Assembly: GCF_005960665.1 (NCBI RefSeq)
Contig: NZ_CP040676.1
Span: 754,501-818,500, forward strand
Reading direction: 5' to 3'
DNA length: 64,000 nt
From: Exiguobacterium mexicanum
Lineage (GTDB): Bacteria; Bacillota; Bacilli; Exiguobacteriales; Exiguobacteriaceae
Part shown: positions 26,527 through 34,276 of the stretch, in pieces
How positions within the stretch are numbered: position 1 is the stretch's first letter
How the letters are laid out: the number at the start of each line of letters is the position of its first letter
Program-made: the position numbers and the translations under genes
Notes under the pieces: model-generated
Databases searched by the model: none
Seen by the model: the letters and a program-made list of their open reading frames with translations, nothing else
What the model was told of the DNA's origin: nothing

Positions 26527-27255
26527 ATGAGACGTAAGGCATTGTTAGAACGGATGGATGCGATTGGCCGCTCAGTCGCAGAGTATGATGGGACGCTCAT
26601 GCTCCTCGCGCTCGGTTCGATTGGGCTCGAGACGGATCGGCTCGACGACTATTCCGACCTCGATTTCTTCTTGATCGTCGAGGATGGGCATAAGGCCCGC
26701 TTTATCGACAATTTGGATTGGCTCGCCGTCGAGCCGCTGGCGTACCAGTTCCAAAACACGAAAGACGGCCATAAAATCATGTATGAGGACGGCATTTACG
26801 CCGAGTTTGCCGTGTTTGAAGTCGTGGAGATGCCTGGCATCGCCTATACGCCGGGCCGTGTCGTCTGGCAGCGTGACGAAGCGCTCCACGCGTTCGCGAC
26901 GCCGAACGTCGTCACAGACGTCCCTGACGCCGCGTATTGCTATGAAGAGGCGCTGACGAACCTATACGTCGGCTTGCTCCGGGAGCGACGTGGCGAGCGA
27001 CTTGCGGGCTTTGAACTCATTCAAGTCGCGGCAATCAATAACGTGCTGAAGGCACATGGAGAGATGAGTGATCCGTTCAATCCGACGCGACGCGTCGAGA
27101 CGAAGCATCCTGACGTGACTAGGCTCCTTGAGCAAGGGGTATTAGGCTATGGGCGTTCCGTCGAGGCGGCAGCTGCGATTCTCGGTTATATCGAGGCGCG
27201 TCATCCGGTGAACGCGTCGTTGAAGCGAGAGATTGAGCGTTTGCTTGAAGCGTGA
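26527..27255 (+). CDS. Nucleotidyltransferase-like protein (MNT fold)
   Basis: A 242-aa protein with the nucleotidyltransferase motif ALGSIGLETDRLDDYSDLDFFLIV (landmarks: GS at about 30, the SDLD pair at about 44-47), the third acid probably at YAEFAVFE. It resembles small MNT-type proteins such as aminoglycoside or lincosamide nucleotidyltransferases, but a resistance function cannot be claimed. The C-terminal half is helical. It lies between the fad terminator and yusI; the 3' end is followed by yusI after 45 bases. Confidence 0.75.
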   Translation: MRRKALLERMDAIGRSVAEYDGTLMLLALGSIGLETDRLDDYSDLDFFLIVEDGHKARFIDNLDWLAVEPLAYQFQNTKDGHKIMYEDGIYAEFAVFEVVEMPGIAYTPGRVVWQRDEALHAFATPNVVTDVPDAAYCYEEALTNLYVGLLRERRGERLAGFELIQVAAINNVLKAHGEMSDPFNPTRRVETKHPDVTRLLEQGVLGYGRSVEAAAAILGYIEARHPVNASLKREIERLLEA

Positions 27256-27300
27256 ATGGTCGATTCGGAATGTGCTACATTTATAGAAGAGGTGATGAAC

Positions 27301-27663
27301 ATGGTGACACTATATGGCTATCCGCCATGCAGTACGTGTAAAAAAGCAGAGAAGTGGTTGAAAGAGAATGGCATCGACTATACATACGTCCATATCGTCG
27401 AGGCGACGCCGTCGAAAGACGAACTGGCCGAGCTGTGGAAACAGTCGGGCCAGCCGCTCAAAAAGTTCTTCAATACGAGCGGGCAAGTATATCGAAACGA
27501 AGGCATCAAAGACAAGCTACCAAACCTATCAGAAGACGAACAACTCGAGCTTCTTGCGAGCAATGGTATGCTTTTGAAGCGCCCAATCGTGACAGATGGT
27601 CAAAAATCAACTGTCGGATTTTCAGAAAAGTCGTTTACAGACGTTTGGGGCGAAGTGCTATAA
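27301..27663 (+). CDS. yusI: ArsC/Spx-family thioredoxin-fold protein YusI
   Basis: From ATG 27301 (GAGGTG six bases upstream) the protein is 120 aa. PPCSTCKKAEKWL (residues 9-21) gives a CxxC at the N-terminus of the first helix, and the C-terminal KRPIV with the GFSEKSF segment is typical of the arsenate reductase/Spx fold. It is likely a cytosolic thiol-redox or stress protein rather than an arsenate reductase, since no ars genes accompany it. Its place directly before gcvH is the same as in Bacillus. Confidence 0.9.
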   Translation: MVTLYGYPPCSTCKKAEKWLKENGIDYTYVHIVEATPSKDELAELWKQSGQPLKKFFNTSGQVYRNEGIKDKLPNLSEDEQLELLASNGMLLKRPIVTDGQKSTVGFSEKSFTDVWGEVL

Positions 27664-27664
27664 T
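27635..27664 (+). promoter_or_regulatory. Candidate promoter of gcvH
   Basis: TTACAG (27635-27640), 18-bp spacer and TATAAT (27659-27664), inside the end of yusI. Confidence 0.5.
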
Positions 27665-27702
27665 ACTCGTGTGAGTCTAATTCATTTGAGGGGGAAGTTA
27701 AG

Positions 27703-28086
27703 ATGAGCAAAGTACCTGCCAATCTACGTTATTCAAAAGAGCACGAATGGGTTGAAGTGAATGGAAGTGTCGCCCGCATCGGGATCACGGATTTCGCACA
27801 AAGCGAACTAGGGGATATCGTCTTTGTCGAACTTCCTGAAGTCGGTGGCACAATCTTACTCGACGAGCCGTTCGGTTCGGTTGAATCGGTCAAGACGGTT
27901 TCGGAGCTTTATGCACCGATCTCTGGGAAAATCACAGCGGTGAACGAATCACTCGCCGATTCACCAGAACTCGTCAACGAAGCACCGTTCGAAGGCGCTT
28001 GGATGATCGAAGTCGAGTTGAACGACGCGTCAGACGTCGACAAGCTCATGTCAGCCGAAGAATACGAAGCGATGATTCAAGGCTAA
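27703..28086 (+). CDS. gcvH: Glycine cleavage system H protein
   Basis: The 127-aa lipoyl carrier shuttles the aminomethyl group between the P and T proteins. The lipoylation site is Lys64 in [18 protein letters not shown]. In Firmicutes it also hands lipoyl groups to 2-oxoacid dehydrogenases. P, T and L proteins are not in the window. AGGGGGAAG precedes the ATG, and a terminator ends the gene, so it is a unit of its own. Confidence 0.95.
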   Translation: MSKVPANLRYSKEHEWVEVNGSVARIGITDFAQSELGDIVFVELPEVGGTILLDEPFGSVESVKTVSELYAPISGKITAVNESLADSPELVNEAPFEGAWMIEVELNDASDVDKLMSAEEYEAMIQG

Positions 28087-28088
28087 AC

Positions 28089-28126
28089 AAAACCCGGTTT
28101 CTCTTTACGAGAAGCCGGGTTTTTTT
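28089..28126. terminator. Terminator between gcvH and the convergent PTS-like gene
   Basis: AAAACCCGG, TTTCTC, loop, GAGAA and CCGGGTTTT form a long stem followed by seven T residues. Confidence 0.9.
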
Positions 28127-28128
28127 GA

Positions 28129-29181
28129 TTAATCGAAGTCGAGACGGTAATGATCAGGCTCGATGAGCGACGTCCGGTTGAACAAACGATAGAACAGAAT
28201 CCCGAGTGTGATTGGGATGAGCCCGAATAAGACGACGACGAGCATGACGTTCCAGAGCGCGAATCCTCCCGGCATCAAATGCAAGGCGTTGACCGGACCG
28301 ATTAGACCCGAGACGCCGAATCCGGCACTGATTGGTGTGCCTTCAATCCGAAGGATACCTGCGAGCGCTCCAAGGATGGCCGCATTGGCGAGTACGGGCA
28401 ACATCATGATTGGACGACGGACGAAGTTCGCCATTTGAATCTTCGGTGACCCGAGGAAGTGGGCGATCGACGTTCCCGTCGCGTTCATCTGCCAGCCGGC
28501 GATGGCGAGACCGAAGCCGGCGGCGACGACCCCTAGGTTGGCGGCCCCGGCCGCGACACCAGACAGGCTGATGGCTGTGGCGATGCCGACCGTCGAGATT
28601 GGCGAGACGATGATGAGCGAGAACGCCATCGCAATCAACATGCCCATCACAATCGGCTGTAGTTCCGTCATTGTCATAATGATCGTCCCGACGTATGTTG
28701 TGATTTGTGAGATGTAAGTGAGTAGGAACGCCCCGATCCCTCCGGCGACGACGATGACCGTCATCGGTAAGACGAGTACCGTGTATGTCTTCAAGCGTGG
28801 CGACAACTGCATGACGAGGAACGTCGCAAGAGCGGCCGTCACACCGGCCGTGATGACGTCACCGATTCCAGCCATGAGGAACACCCCTTCCTCGATGCGG
28901 ATGGCGCCGCTCCCGACTTGGGTCGCGATGCCGATTGTGCCGGCCTCGAGCGCCGATCGTCCGAACTGCATGGCGACGGCGACACCGATGATGACCGGTA
29001 AGAGGCGCATCGCAATCGTCGTCGCATCTAAGATGAACTGCAAGGACGGAACATAAGGTAAGATGGCTTTCGTTAATTCACCGAGCAAGGCGCTCGGGAT
29101 GAGGGCGATGAGGATGGCAAGACTGAGGCCGTTCAAGACGTTCATCAAAAACTGTTTTCCGGTAAGCTTCTCTTCCGTCAT
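28129..29181 (-). CDS. PTS_EIIC_2 / PfoR-like membrane protein
   Basis: A 350-aa integral membrane protein with about ten hydrophobic helices. Phrases such as GVAVAMQFGRSALEAGTIGIA, ISLSGVAAGAANLGVVAAGFG, GTSIAHFLGSPKIQMANF and GPVNALHLMPGG fit the PTS IIC-like family that includes PfoR. It lacks IIA and IIB domains, and no PTS partner lies near. Transport of a sugar or a regulatory role is possible. It is transcribed away from yusE. Confidence 0.75.
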   Translation of the reverse strand: MTEEKLTGKQFLMNVLNGLSLAILIALIPSALLGELTKAILPYVPSLQFILDATTIAMRLLPVIIGVAVAMQFGRSALEAGTIGIATQVGSGAIRIEEGVFLMAGIGDVITAGVTAALATFLVMQLSPRLKTYTVLVLPMTVIVVAGGIGAFLLTYISQITTYVGTIIMTMTELQPIVMGMLIAMAFSLIIVSPISTVGIATAISLSGVAAGAANLGVVAAGFGLAIAGWQMNATGTSIAHFLGSPKIQMANFVRRPIMMLPVLANAAILGALAGILRIEGTPISAGFGVSGLIGPVNALHLMPGGFALWNVMLVVVLFGLIPITLGILFYRLFNRTSLIEPDHYRLDFD

Positions 29182-29330
29182 TGGGGATTCACCTGTCCTT
29201 TTCTACTGGTATGCTGTTATGTATAAAAGCAATAAAGTTAATGACCATACTATGCCTCTTTCTAGCAAGCGTCAATACAAAATGTTGAAATGTTCAGAAT
29301 TTTCCATTTGAGCACAACTTTTGAACCGAC

Positions 29331-29359
29331 CGGTCCGGATTCATATACTTAGAGGAGAG
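29331..29359 (+). promoter_or_regulatory. Promoter of yusE with palindrome in the spacer
   Basis: TTGAAC (29331-29336), 17-bp spacer and TATACT (29354-29359). The spacer contains the perfect palindrome GACCGGTC (29338-29345), a shape often bound by TetR-type repressors. Confidence 0.6.
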
Positions 29360-29368
29360 GTGAGAACA

Positions 29369-29626
29369 ATGATTACTGACGGATTCTTATATATATACGC
29401 CCCGATGTGCGGTACATGCGCCGTGGCCGAGCGGATGCTCTCGGTCGTCGAGGCCGTCGACCCCGAACTCCAGATTGAAAAGCGCGATGCCAACTTTATC
29501 CCGAACGAGCTCGAGGCGTATCAGGTCATGAGCGTCCCGGCGCTATTGAAGCTGGAGAATGGCCAAGTTCGCGATCGATTGTACGCGTTTCAAAACGTCC
29601 AGCACGTCCTATCTTTCGTTAAATGA
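29369..29626 (+). CDS. yusE: Thioredoxin-like protein YusE
   Basis: The start is ATG 29369 (AGAGGAGAGGTG upstream), giving 85 aa. MCGTCAVAERML (residues 13-24) holds the CxxC redox pair, and VMSVPALLKLENG supplies the cis-Pro loop. It is a compact thioredoxin-fold protein, size matching Bacillus YusE. It lies, as there, near gcvH and metNPQ. Its partner is unknown. Confidence 0.9.
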   Translation: MITDGFLYIYAPMCGTCAVAERMLSVVEAVDPELQIEKRDANFIPNELEAYQVMSVPALLKLENGQVRDRLYAFQNVQHVLSFVK

Positions 29627-29667
29627 GATAGGACGATTAGAATAATCTGAAAATTTTAAATAATCAG

Positions 29668-29697
29668 TTGACACAGAAAGTTCACGAATGATATATT
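29668..29697 (+). promoter_or_regulatory. Promoter of a candidate non-coding RNA
   Basis: A perfect TTGACA (29668-29673), 18-bp spacer and TATATT (29692-29697). No reading frame with a ribosome site follows. Confidence 0.6.
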
Positions 29698-29704
29698 CAT
29701 TACA

Positions 29705-30008
29705 ACATCTTACTTGAACACAACATAGGACGAGATTTTCCCGTCAGCAAGACGTTTTCGAACAACCGCTGCATGAGCTTACGCGATTTTAGGTGGACCT
29801 TCCCTTCGATTGTCCCCCAAAAAAATCAAGCGTCGGGGCACCGGTCGCGTAATTGCATGGTCCGTTCGAAGACCGAGTGATGGTTGGGTCAAAATCCCCC
29901 ATATAAGGATGAATGCTCTGATCGGGCAAAAGAGGTTCATCTATGGGTTGTCCTTCAGTGACTCAAGGTGCTACGTTCTGTGTCATCCTCGGATGGCACC
30001 TTTTTTTA
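29705..30008 (+). ncRNA. Candidate structured small RNA, about 300 nt, unknown family
   Basis: A strong promoter lies just upstream and a strong terminator at 29979-30008 ends the stretch. Between them are several self-complementary pieces (GACG...CGTC at 29724-29740, GGTC...GACC at about 29860-29875), but no supported coding frame. I do not recognise it as 6S RNA, RNase P RNA, SRP RNA, T-box or another riboswitch. The start is estimated from the -10. It is separate from the SAM riboswitch, which has its own promoter at 30028. Confidence 0.45.
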
Positions 30009-30010
30009 TT
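29979..30010 (+). terminator. Terminator of the candidate small RNA
   Basis: GTGTCATCC and GGATGGCAC pair across a 2-nt loop (one G-U), followed by seven T residues, ATT and more T. Confidence 0.8.
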
Positions 30011-30027
30011 TTTTCGCATAAAATAGT

Positions 30028-30056
30028 TTGACATGAAAATAATATGTCGCTATGAT
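30028..30056 (+). promoter_or_regulatory. Promoter of the metNPQ leader
   Basis: TTGACA (30028-30033), 17-bp spacer and TATGAT (30051-30056), just before the SAM riboswitch. Confidence 0.8.
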
Positions 30057-30077
30057 AAGGCTAATCGAATACGCAAC

Positions 30078-30190
30078 CACTCTTATCAAGAGAGGCTGAG
30101 GGACTGGCCCTATGACGCCCAGCAACCGCGGAGCAATCCGAAATGGTGCTAATTCCAGCAAGGTATTTACCTTGGAAGATGAGAGCAATC
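30078..30190 (+). promoter_or_regulatory. SAM-I (S box) riboswitch controlling metNPQ
   Basis: The classic S-box blocks are present: CTCTTATCAAGAGAGGCTGAGGG, then CCCTATGACGCCCAGCAACC, GGTGCTAATTCCAGC and GATGAGAG. A terminator stem follows at 30205-30243. High S-adenosylmethionine favours termination, so methionine uptake is switched on when SAM is low. Confidence 0.95.
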
Positions 30191-30204
30191 GTTGTCCGTA
30201 CGAT

Positions 30205-30243
30205 AAAGTACGCACGTTTGCTCAAACGTGCGTACTTTTTTTG
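30205..30243 (+). terminator. Riboswitch terminator before metN
   Basis: AAAGTACGCACGTTTG (30205-30220) and CAAACGTGCGTACTTT (30223-30238) form a perfect 16-bp stem with a T run. Confidence 0.9.
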
Positions 30244-30262
30244 TTGTCAGGAGGGAAATGGA

Positions 30263-31291
30263 TTGATTCAATTACGCAATGTGGCCAAATGGTTCGACAC
30301 GAAAAACGGTCGGGTCCAGGCGGTCGATGATGTGTCGCTTACAATCGAAAGCGGCGAAATTTTTGGAATAATCGGATATTCAGGGGCGGGGAAGTCGACG
30401 CTCATCCGCTTGCTCAACCGACTCGAGGCACCGTCAAGCGGTGAAATCGTGGTCGCCGGCAGCGAGCTGACGAAACTCACGCCTAAGGAACTGCGCGGGG
30501 TGCGTAAAAATGTCTCGATGGTGTTCCAACACTTCAACCTATTATGGTCGCGCACGGTCGCTGAGAATATTAGCTTCCCGCTCGAACTCATCGGGGTACC
30601 GGCGAGTGAGCGCAAACGCCGCGTCCAAGAGCTCGTCGAACTCGTCGGCCTCGCCGGACGGGAAGACAGCTATCCGTCACAACTATCGGGCGGCCAAAAG
30701 CAGCGAGTCGGGATCGCCCGTGCGCTCGCTACGAATCCAGAAGTGCTCCTCTGCGATGAAGCGACGAGCGCACTCGACCCGAAGACAACGGACTCGATTC
30801 TCGAACTGCTCGTCAGTATCAACAAGAAACTCGGTTTGACGATCGTCCTCATCACTCATGAGATGCACGTCATCCAAAAGATTTGTCACCGGGTCGCCGT
30901 CATGGAGGCCGGGAAGGTCGTCGAGACCGGACAAGTCGCCGACGTGTTCCAACATCCGGAACAGCCGATCACGAAAGAGTTCGTCAAACAGATCGGCGCG
31001 GTCGAGGACATGTCGCTCACGTTCGAACACTTGAAAGCCCGGTATCCGAGCGGACAAATCGTCAAGCTCAAATTCTTGAACGAGACGGCCGAACAACCGA
31101 TTCTGTCGGAAGTGTTGAAGCAGCATGACATCGGCTTCAACATCATCGGCGGGAAGGTGACGCAGTCACAGGTCGGTGCCCTCGGGACATTATTCATCCA
31201 ATTGATCGGAGAGCCGGCTGAAGTCGAGCGGGCCATCGCCTCAATCCGATCGCAGGCAGTGGAAGTGGAGGTAGAAAGCGATGTTTCCTAA
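30263..31291 (+). CDS. metN: Methionine ABC transporter ATP-binding protein MetN
   Basis: I start at TTG 30263, seven bases after AGGAGGG; the frame upstream would run through the riboswitch. The 342-aa ATPase has Walker A GYSGAGKST (about 39-47), signature LSGGQKQRVGIARAL, Walker B VLLCDEATSALDP and the H-loop VLITHEMHV. A C-terminal NIL domain (about 260-340) may sense methionine. It powers D/L-methionine import with MetP and MetQ. Its stop overlaps metP by 11 bases. Confidence 0.95.
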   Translation: MIQLRNVAKWFDTKNGRVQAVDDVSLTIESGEIFGIIGYSGAGKSTLIRLLNRLEAPSSGEIVVAGSELTKLTPKELRGVRKNVSMVFQHFNLLWSRTVAENISFPLELIGVPASERKRRVQELVELVGLAGREDSYPSQLSGGQKQRVGIARALATNPEVLLCDEATSALDPKTTDSILELLVSINKKLGLTIVLITHEMHVIQKICHRVAVMEAGKVVETGQVADVFQHPEQPITKEFVKQIGAVEDMSLTFEHLKARYPSGQIVKLKFLNETAEQPILSEVLKQHDIGFNIIGGKVTQSQVGALGTLFIQLIGEPAEVERAIASIRSQAVEVEVESDVS

Positions 31292-31943
31292 TGTAGATTG
31301 GCAAGTCATGCTCGAGCAGACGTGGGAGACTCTCTATATGACGCTCGTCGCCGGAGCCGCGACGTTCGTCATCGGTCTCGCCCTCGGGATGCTCTTATAC
31401 GTCACGAACGAACCGCTCATGATGAAAAACCGTCCGATTTACACGGTTATCAGCGCAATCGTCAACGTGTTCCGGTCGATCCCGTTCATCATTTTGATCA
31501 TCTTGCTCATCCCGTTCACGTTACTCGTCGTCGGGACGATGCTCGGATCGACGGCAGCGTTGCCGGCGCTCATCATCGGTGCGGCTCCGTTCTATGCGCG
31601 GATGGTCGAGCTCGCCCTGCGTGAAGTCGACCGCGGCGTCATCGAGGCGGCTGAATCGATGGGTGCGACAAAATGGCAGATCGTCTATAAAGTGTTGTTC
31701 CCAGAAGCATTGCCGGCCATCGTGTCAGGCATTACGGTCACGATTGTCGCGATCGTCGGTTATACGGCGATGGCAGGGGTCGTTGGGGGCGGGGGACTCG
31801 GGAACTTGGCGTTCCTCGAAGGGTTCCAGCGCTCACAGAGTGACGTCACGTTCGTCGCGACCGTCTTAATCTTGGTTATCGTCTTCGTCATCCAGTTCAT
31901 CGGCGATCGACTCGTATCAGTAATTGACAAGCGTTCCGCTTGA
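31281..31943 (+). CDS. metP: Methionine ABC transporter permease MetP (MetI)
   Basis: A 220-aa permease with five predicted helices. The EAA loop that docks on MetN reads EAAESMGATKWQIVYKVLFPEALP (landmark near residues 130-155). ATG 31281 overlaps the end of metN, so translation is coupled. It forms the membrane channel of the methionine importer. Confidence 0.95.
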   Translation: MFPNVDWQVMLEQTWETLYMTLVAGAATFVIGLALGMLLYVTNEPLMMKNRPIYTVISAIVNVFRSIPFIILIILLIPFTLLVVGTMLGSTAALPALIIGAAPFYARMVELALREVDRGVIEAAESMGATKWQIVYKVLFPEALPAIVSGITVTIVAIVGYTAMAGVVGGGGLGNLAFLEGFQRSQSDVTFVATVLILVIVFVIQFIGDRLVSVIDKRSA

Positions 31944-31973
31944 TCTAAATAGAAAATTTGGAGGGGTTTTATA

Positions 31974-32804
31974 ATGAAATCATGGAAAACAGTACTCGGA
32001 TTGACGGCAGCTTCAGCACTTACGATTCTCGCGGCTTGCGGCGGCGGGGATTCAGAATCAGGTTCGGGCGATGACAAGACGCTCGTCGTCGGTGCGTCAA
32101 ACGTCCCGCACGCTGAGATTTTAGAGCACGTCCAAGATGAGTACGAAGAGAAGGGCTATACGCTCGAAATTAAGAAGTTCCAAGACTACGTCCTACCGAA
32201 CAAAACGCTCGCAGACGGGGAGTTGGACGCGAACTACTTCCAACACGAGCCGTACCTCGAGTCGCAAATGGCTGAGAACAAAGACTACAAATTCGCATCA
32301 GCCGGCGGCGTCCACATCGAGCCGATCGGTGTGTACTCGAAAGACTATGCATCACTCGATGAGCTTCCAGACGGCGCTGAAATCATCATGAGTTCGTCGG
32401 TTGCTGACCACGGACGCATCCTCACGATGCTTCAATCTGAAGGTTTGCTCACGCTCGCGGAAGGCAAGACGACGGACGCGACGGTGTCAGACATCGTCGA
32501 CAACCCGAAAAACTTGGAGTTCAAGACGGACGTCGAAGCGGCACTTCTCCCGCAAGCGTTCAACAACGGTGAAGGGGACGCGGTCCTCATCAACACGAAC
32601 TACGCGATCGATGCCGGCCTCAACCCGCTCGAAGACGCGATCGCTCTCGAAGGCGAAGACTCACCTTACGTCAACTTGATCGTCACACGTGAAGGCGACG
32701 AAGACGACGAGCGCGTCAAGGCACTCCTCGAAGTCCTCACGTCAGAAGAGACACAACAGTGGATCTTGGACGAATACAAAGGCGCAGTCGTACCGGTCAA
32801 ATAA
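31974..32804 (+). CDS. metQ: Methionine-binding lipoprotein MetQ
   Basis: A 276-aa NlpA-family lipoprotein. The signal ends with lipobox LAAC (Cys at about residue 22), followed by the flexible GGGDSESGSGDD. LVVGASNVPHAEILEHV and VLPNKTLADGELDANYFQHEPYL are the standard ligand-binding segments. GGAGGGG precedes the ATG. It delivers methionine to MetNP; terminator follows directly. Confidence 0.95.
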   Translation: MKSWKTVLGLTAASALTILAACGGGDSESGSGDDKTLVVGASNVPHAEILEHVQDEYEEKGYTLEIKKFQDYVLPNKTLADGELDANYFQHEPYLESQMAENKDYKFASAGGVHIEPIGVYSKDYASLDELPDGAEIIMSSSVADHGRILTMLQSEGLLTLAEGKTTDATVSDIVDNPKNLEFKTDVEAALLPQAFNNGEGDAVLINTNYAIDAGLNPLEDAIALEGEDSPYVNLIVTREGDEDDERVKALLEVLTSEETQQWILDEYKGAVVPVK

Positions 32805-32814
32805 TAATTTCGTC

Positions 32815-32842
32815 AAGGCCCGGGCTATCCCGGGCCTTTTTT
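32815..32842 (+). terminator. Terminator of metNPQ
   Basis: AAGGCCCGGG (32815-32824) and CCCGGGCCTT (32829-32838) with a 4-nt loop and T run. Confidence 0.9.
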
Positions 32843-32908
32843 GTTTGGAGTAGTTTTGACGCATCAATAGAAGTACACTACATATATGTAGGAAAAGGGG
32901 GGATTCGG

Positions 32909-34122
32909 ATGAACATACGACACATTCATCCGCTGACGCTGGGCGTCTTGTTTGGCACATTTTTTGCCCGGCTGTCGACATTTTTTGTGATGCCGTTTTT
33001 GCGATTTATCTCGCGACGCTCGGTTTCTCGGCGAGCGTGATCGGGACGGTGTTTGCCATCTCGGCGTTATCGGGGTTATTCATGAGCTTTTTCGGGGGGA
33101 CGCTATCCGACCGCTACGGGCGCAAACAGCTGATGCTGATCGGTATCGCGTTGAACGCGATGACGTTCACTGGTTTCGCGCTCGTGACAGAATTATTTTG
33201 GTTTTATATGTTCTCGGTACTTATGGGCGTGTCGCGGTCGTTCCTCGAACCGGCGTCGCGCGCACTCATCAGTGATACGACGCAGCCGGACCAGCGCGTC
33301 ATCGTCTATAACGTCCGCTACTTTTTAATCAATATCGCGGCGGCAATCGGGCCTTTGCTCGCGGTCGTGTTGTCGCTCACCGGGGCGAAGAGCGCCTTCT
33401 TCGTCGTCACGGGCGTCTATGTGTTATACGGTCTCGTCATCTCGACGCTGTTCCGGAAATATCCGTTCGAGGAAGGGGACGGCGTCAAAGTCCGGCCGCG
33501 CTTGACGGAGACGTTCCGTGTGTTACAACAAGATAAGACGTTCCGCTACGTCATCATCGGGATGATTTTCGCCATCATCGGCTATAGTCAGTTCAATGCG
33601 ACGTTGCCGCAGTTCATCGCGTTCCATGACGGCTTCAGTGATGGCTCACGTTTGTTCGCCTATCTGTTGACGGTCAATGCGATCACCGTCCTCGTCGTCC
33701 AATATCCGATCATGCGCTTCGGGATTCGCGTGTCGCCGATCAAGTCACTCTTTTTCGGCGTCGGGACGCTGTCGACGGGGCTCCTGCTCATCGGTTTTGC
33801 GACCGAGACGTGGGTGTTGTTCATCGCGATGGTCATCTTCACAATCGGTGAGGTGCTTATGTTCACGATGACGGACGTATTGACGGACGAATTGGCACCG
33901 GCTCACCTGCGCGGGACGTATTTCGGGGCGATGGGGTTGACGGCGCTCGGTCAGACGATCGGCCCCGTCATCGGTGGGGTGTTGCTCGATGGGTTTGATA
34001 ACGCCGCGTTGCCAGTGTTTGGAAGCTTGGCCGTGTTGACGGCTTGCGGCGCCTTCTTCTTCGCCGGCGCCTTGAAAGAACGGAAAGCAAGTTTGGCCTT
34101 AATCGAGGAAAAAGTTGGATAA
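32909..34122 (+). pseudogene. MFS transporter, frameshifted near its 5' end
   Basis: ATG 32909 follows AAAAGGGGGG and opens MNIRHIHPLTLGVLFGTFFARLSTFFVMPF, a normal first MFS helix. The frame is then lost at the T run 32996-33000. If one base is added there, translation runs on as (L)AIYLATLGFSASVIGTVF into the intact downstream frame (33037-34122), with GGTLSDRYGRKQLML (the loop 2-3 MFS motif) and 11 further helices. It would be about 404 aa. Either a true inactivating deletion, slippage control in the T run, or a sequencing error. Drug or sugar efflux is possible; substrate unknown. Confidence 0.75.
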
Positions 34123-34144
34123 AGTCTTGATTTCCCGATATTCT

Positions 34145-34182
34145 CATTCTCAACATTTAAGTTTTATTGAGAATGAATAATA
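34145..34182. promoter_or_regulatory. Inverted repeat CATTCTCAA/TTGAGAATG between MFS gene and suf operon
   Basis: CATTCTCAA (34145-34153) and TTGAGAATG (34167-34175) form a 9-bp perfect inverted repeat without a T run. TGAGAATGAATAATA (34168-34182) has partial likeness to a 7-1-7 Fur/PerR-type box (12 of 15). It may be a weak terminator of the MFS gene or an iron/oxidation-responsive site upstream of suf; neither is certain. Confidence 0.35.
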
Positions 34183-34193
34183 AGGTGAGTCGC

Positions 34194-34222
34194 TTGAAAT
34201 AAAAAATTGCCTAGATTAAGAT
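34194..34222 (+). promoter_or_regulatory. Promoter of the suf operon
   Basis: TTGAAA (34194-34199), 17-bp spacer and TAAGAT (34217-34222), about 55 bases before sufC. Confidence 0.6.
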
Positions 34223-34239
34223 TAGAATATATCTAATCT
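34219..34239. promoter_or_regulatory. Palindrome on the -10 region of the suf promoter
   Basis: AGATTAGA (34219-34226) and TCTAATCT (34232-34239) flank ATATA in a perfect 8-5-8 inverted repeat overlapping the -10 and the expected start site. It has no T run and looks like a repressor operator. The regulator is unknown. Confidence 0.55.
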
Positions 34240-34276
34240 ACGCCAAAAATGGCGAGAAAACGGAAGGGGTATCCGA

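Noticed and set aside
29810-30031. 73-codon frame between yusE and metN
   Set aside because: No ribosome site, protein-unlike composition, and it runs across a terminator and the next promoter.
30078-30190. T-box leader before metNPQ
   Set aside because: No T-box core motif (GGGTGGNACCGCG type) is present; all S-box blocks are.
33037-34122. A complete MFS gene starting at the GTG at 33037
   Set aside because: It would lack the first helix, has no ribosome site, and the missing helix is present in another frame directly upstream.
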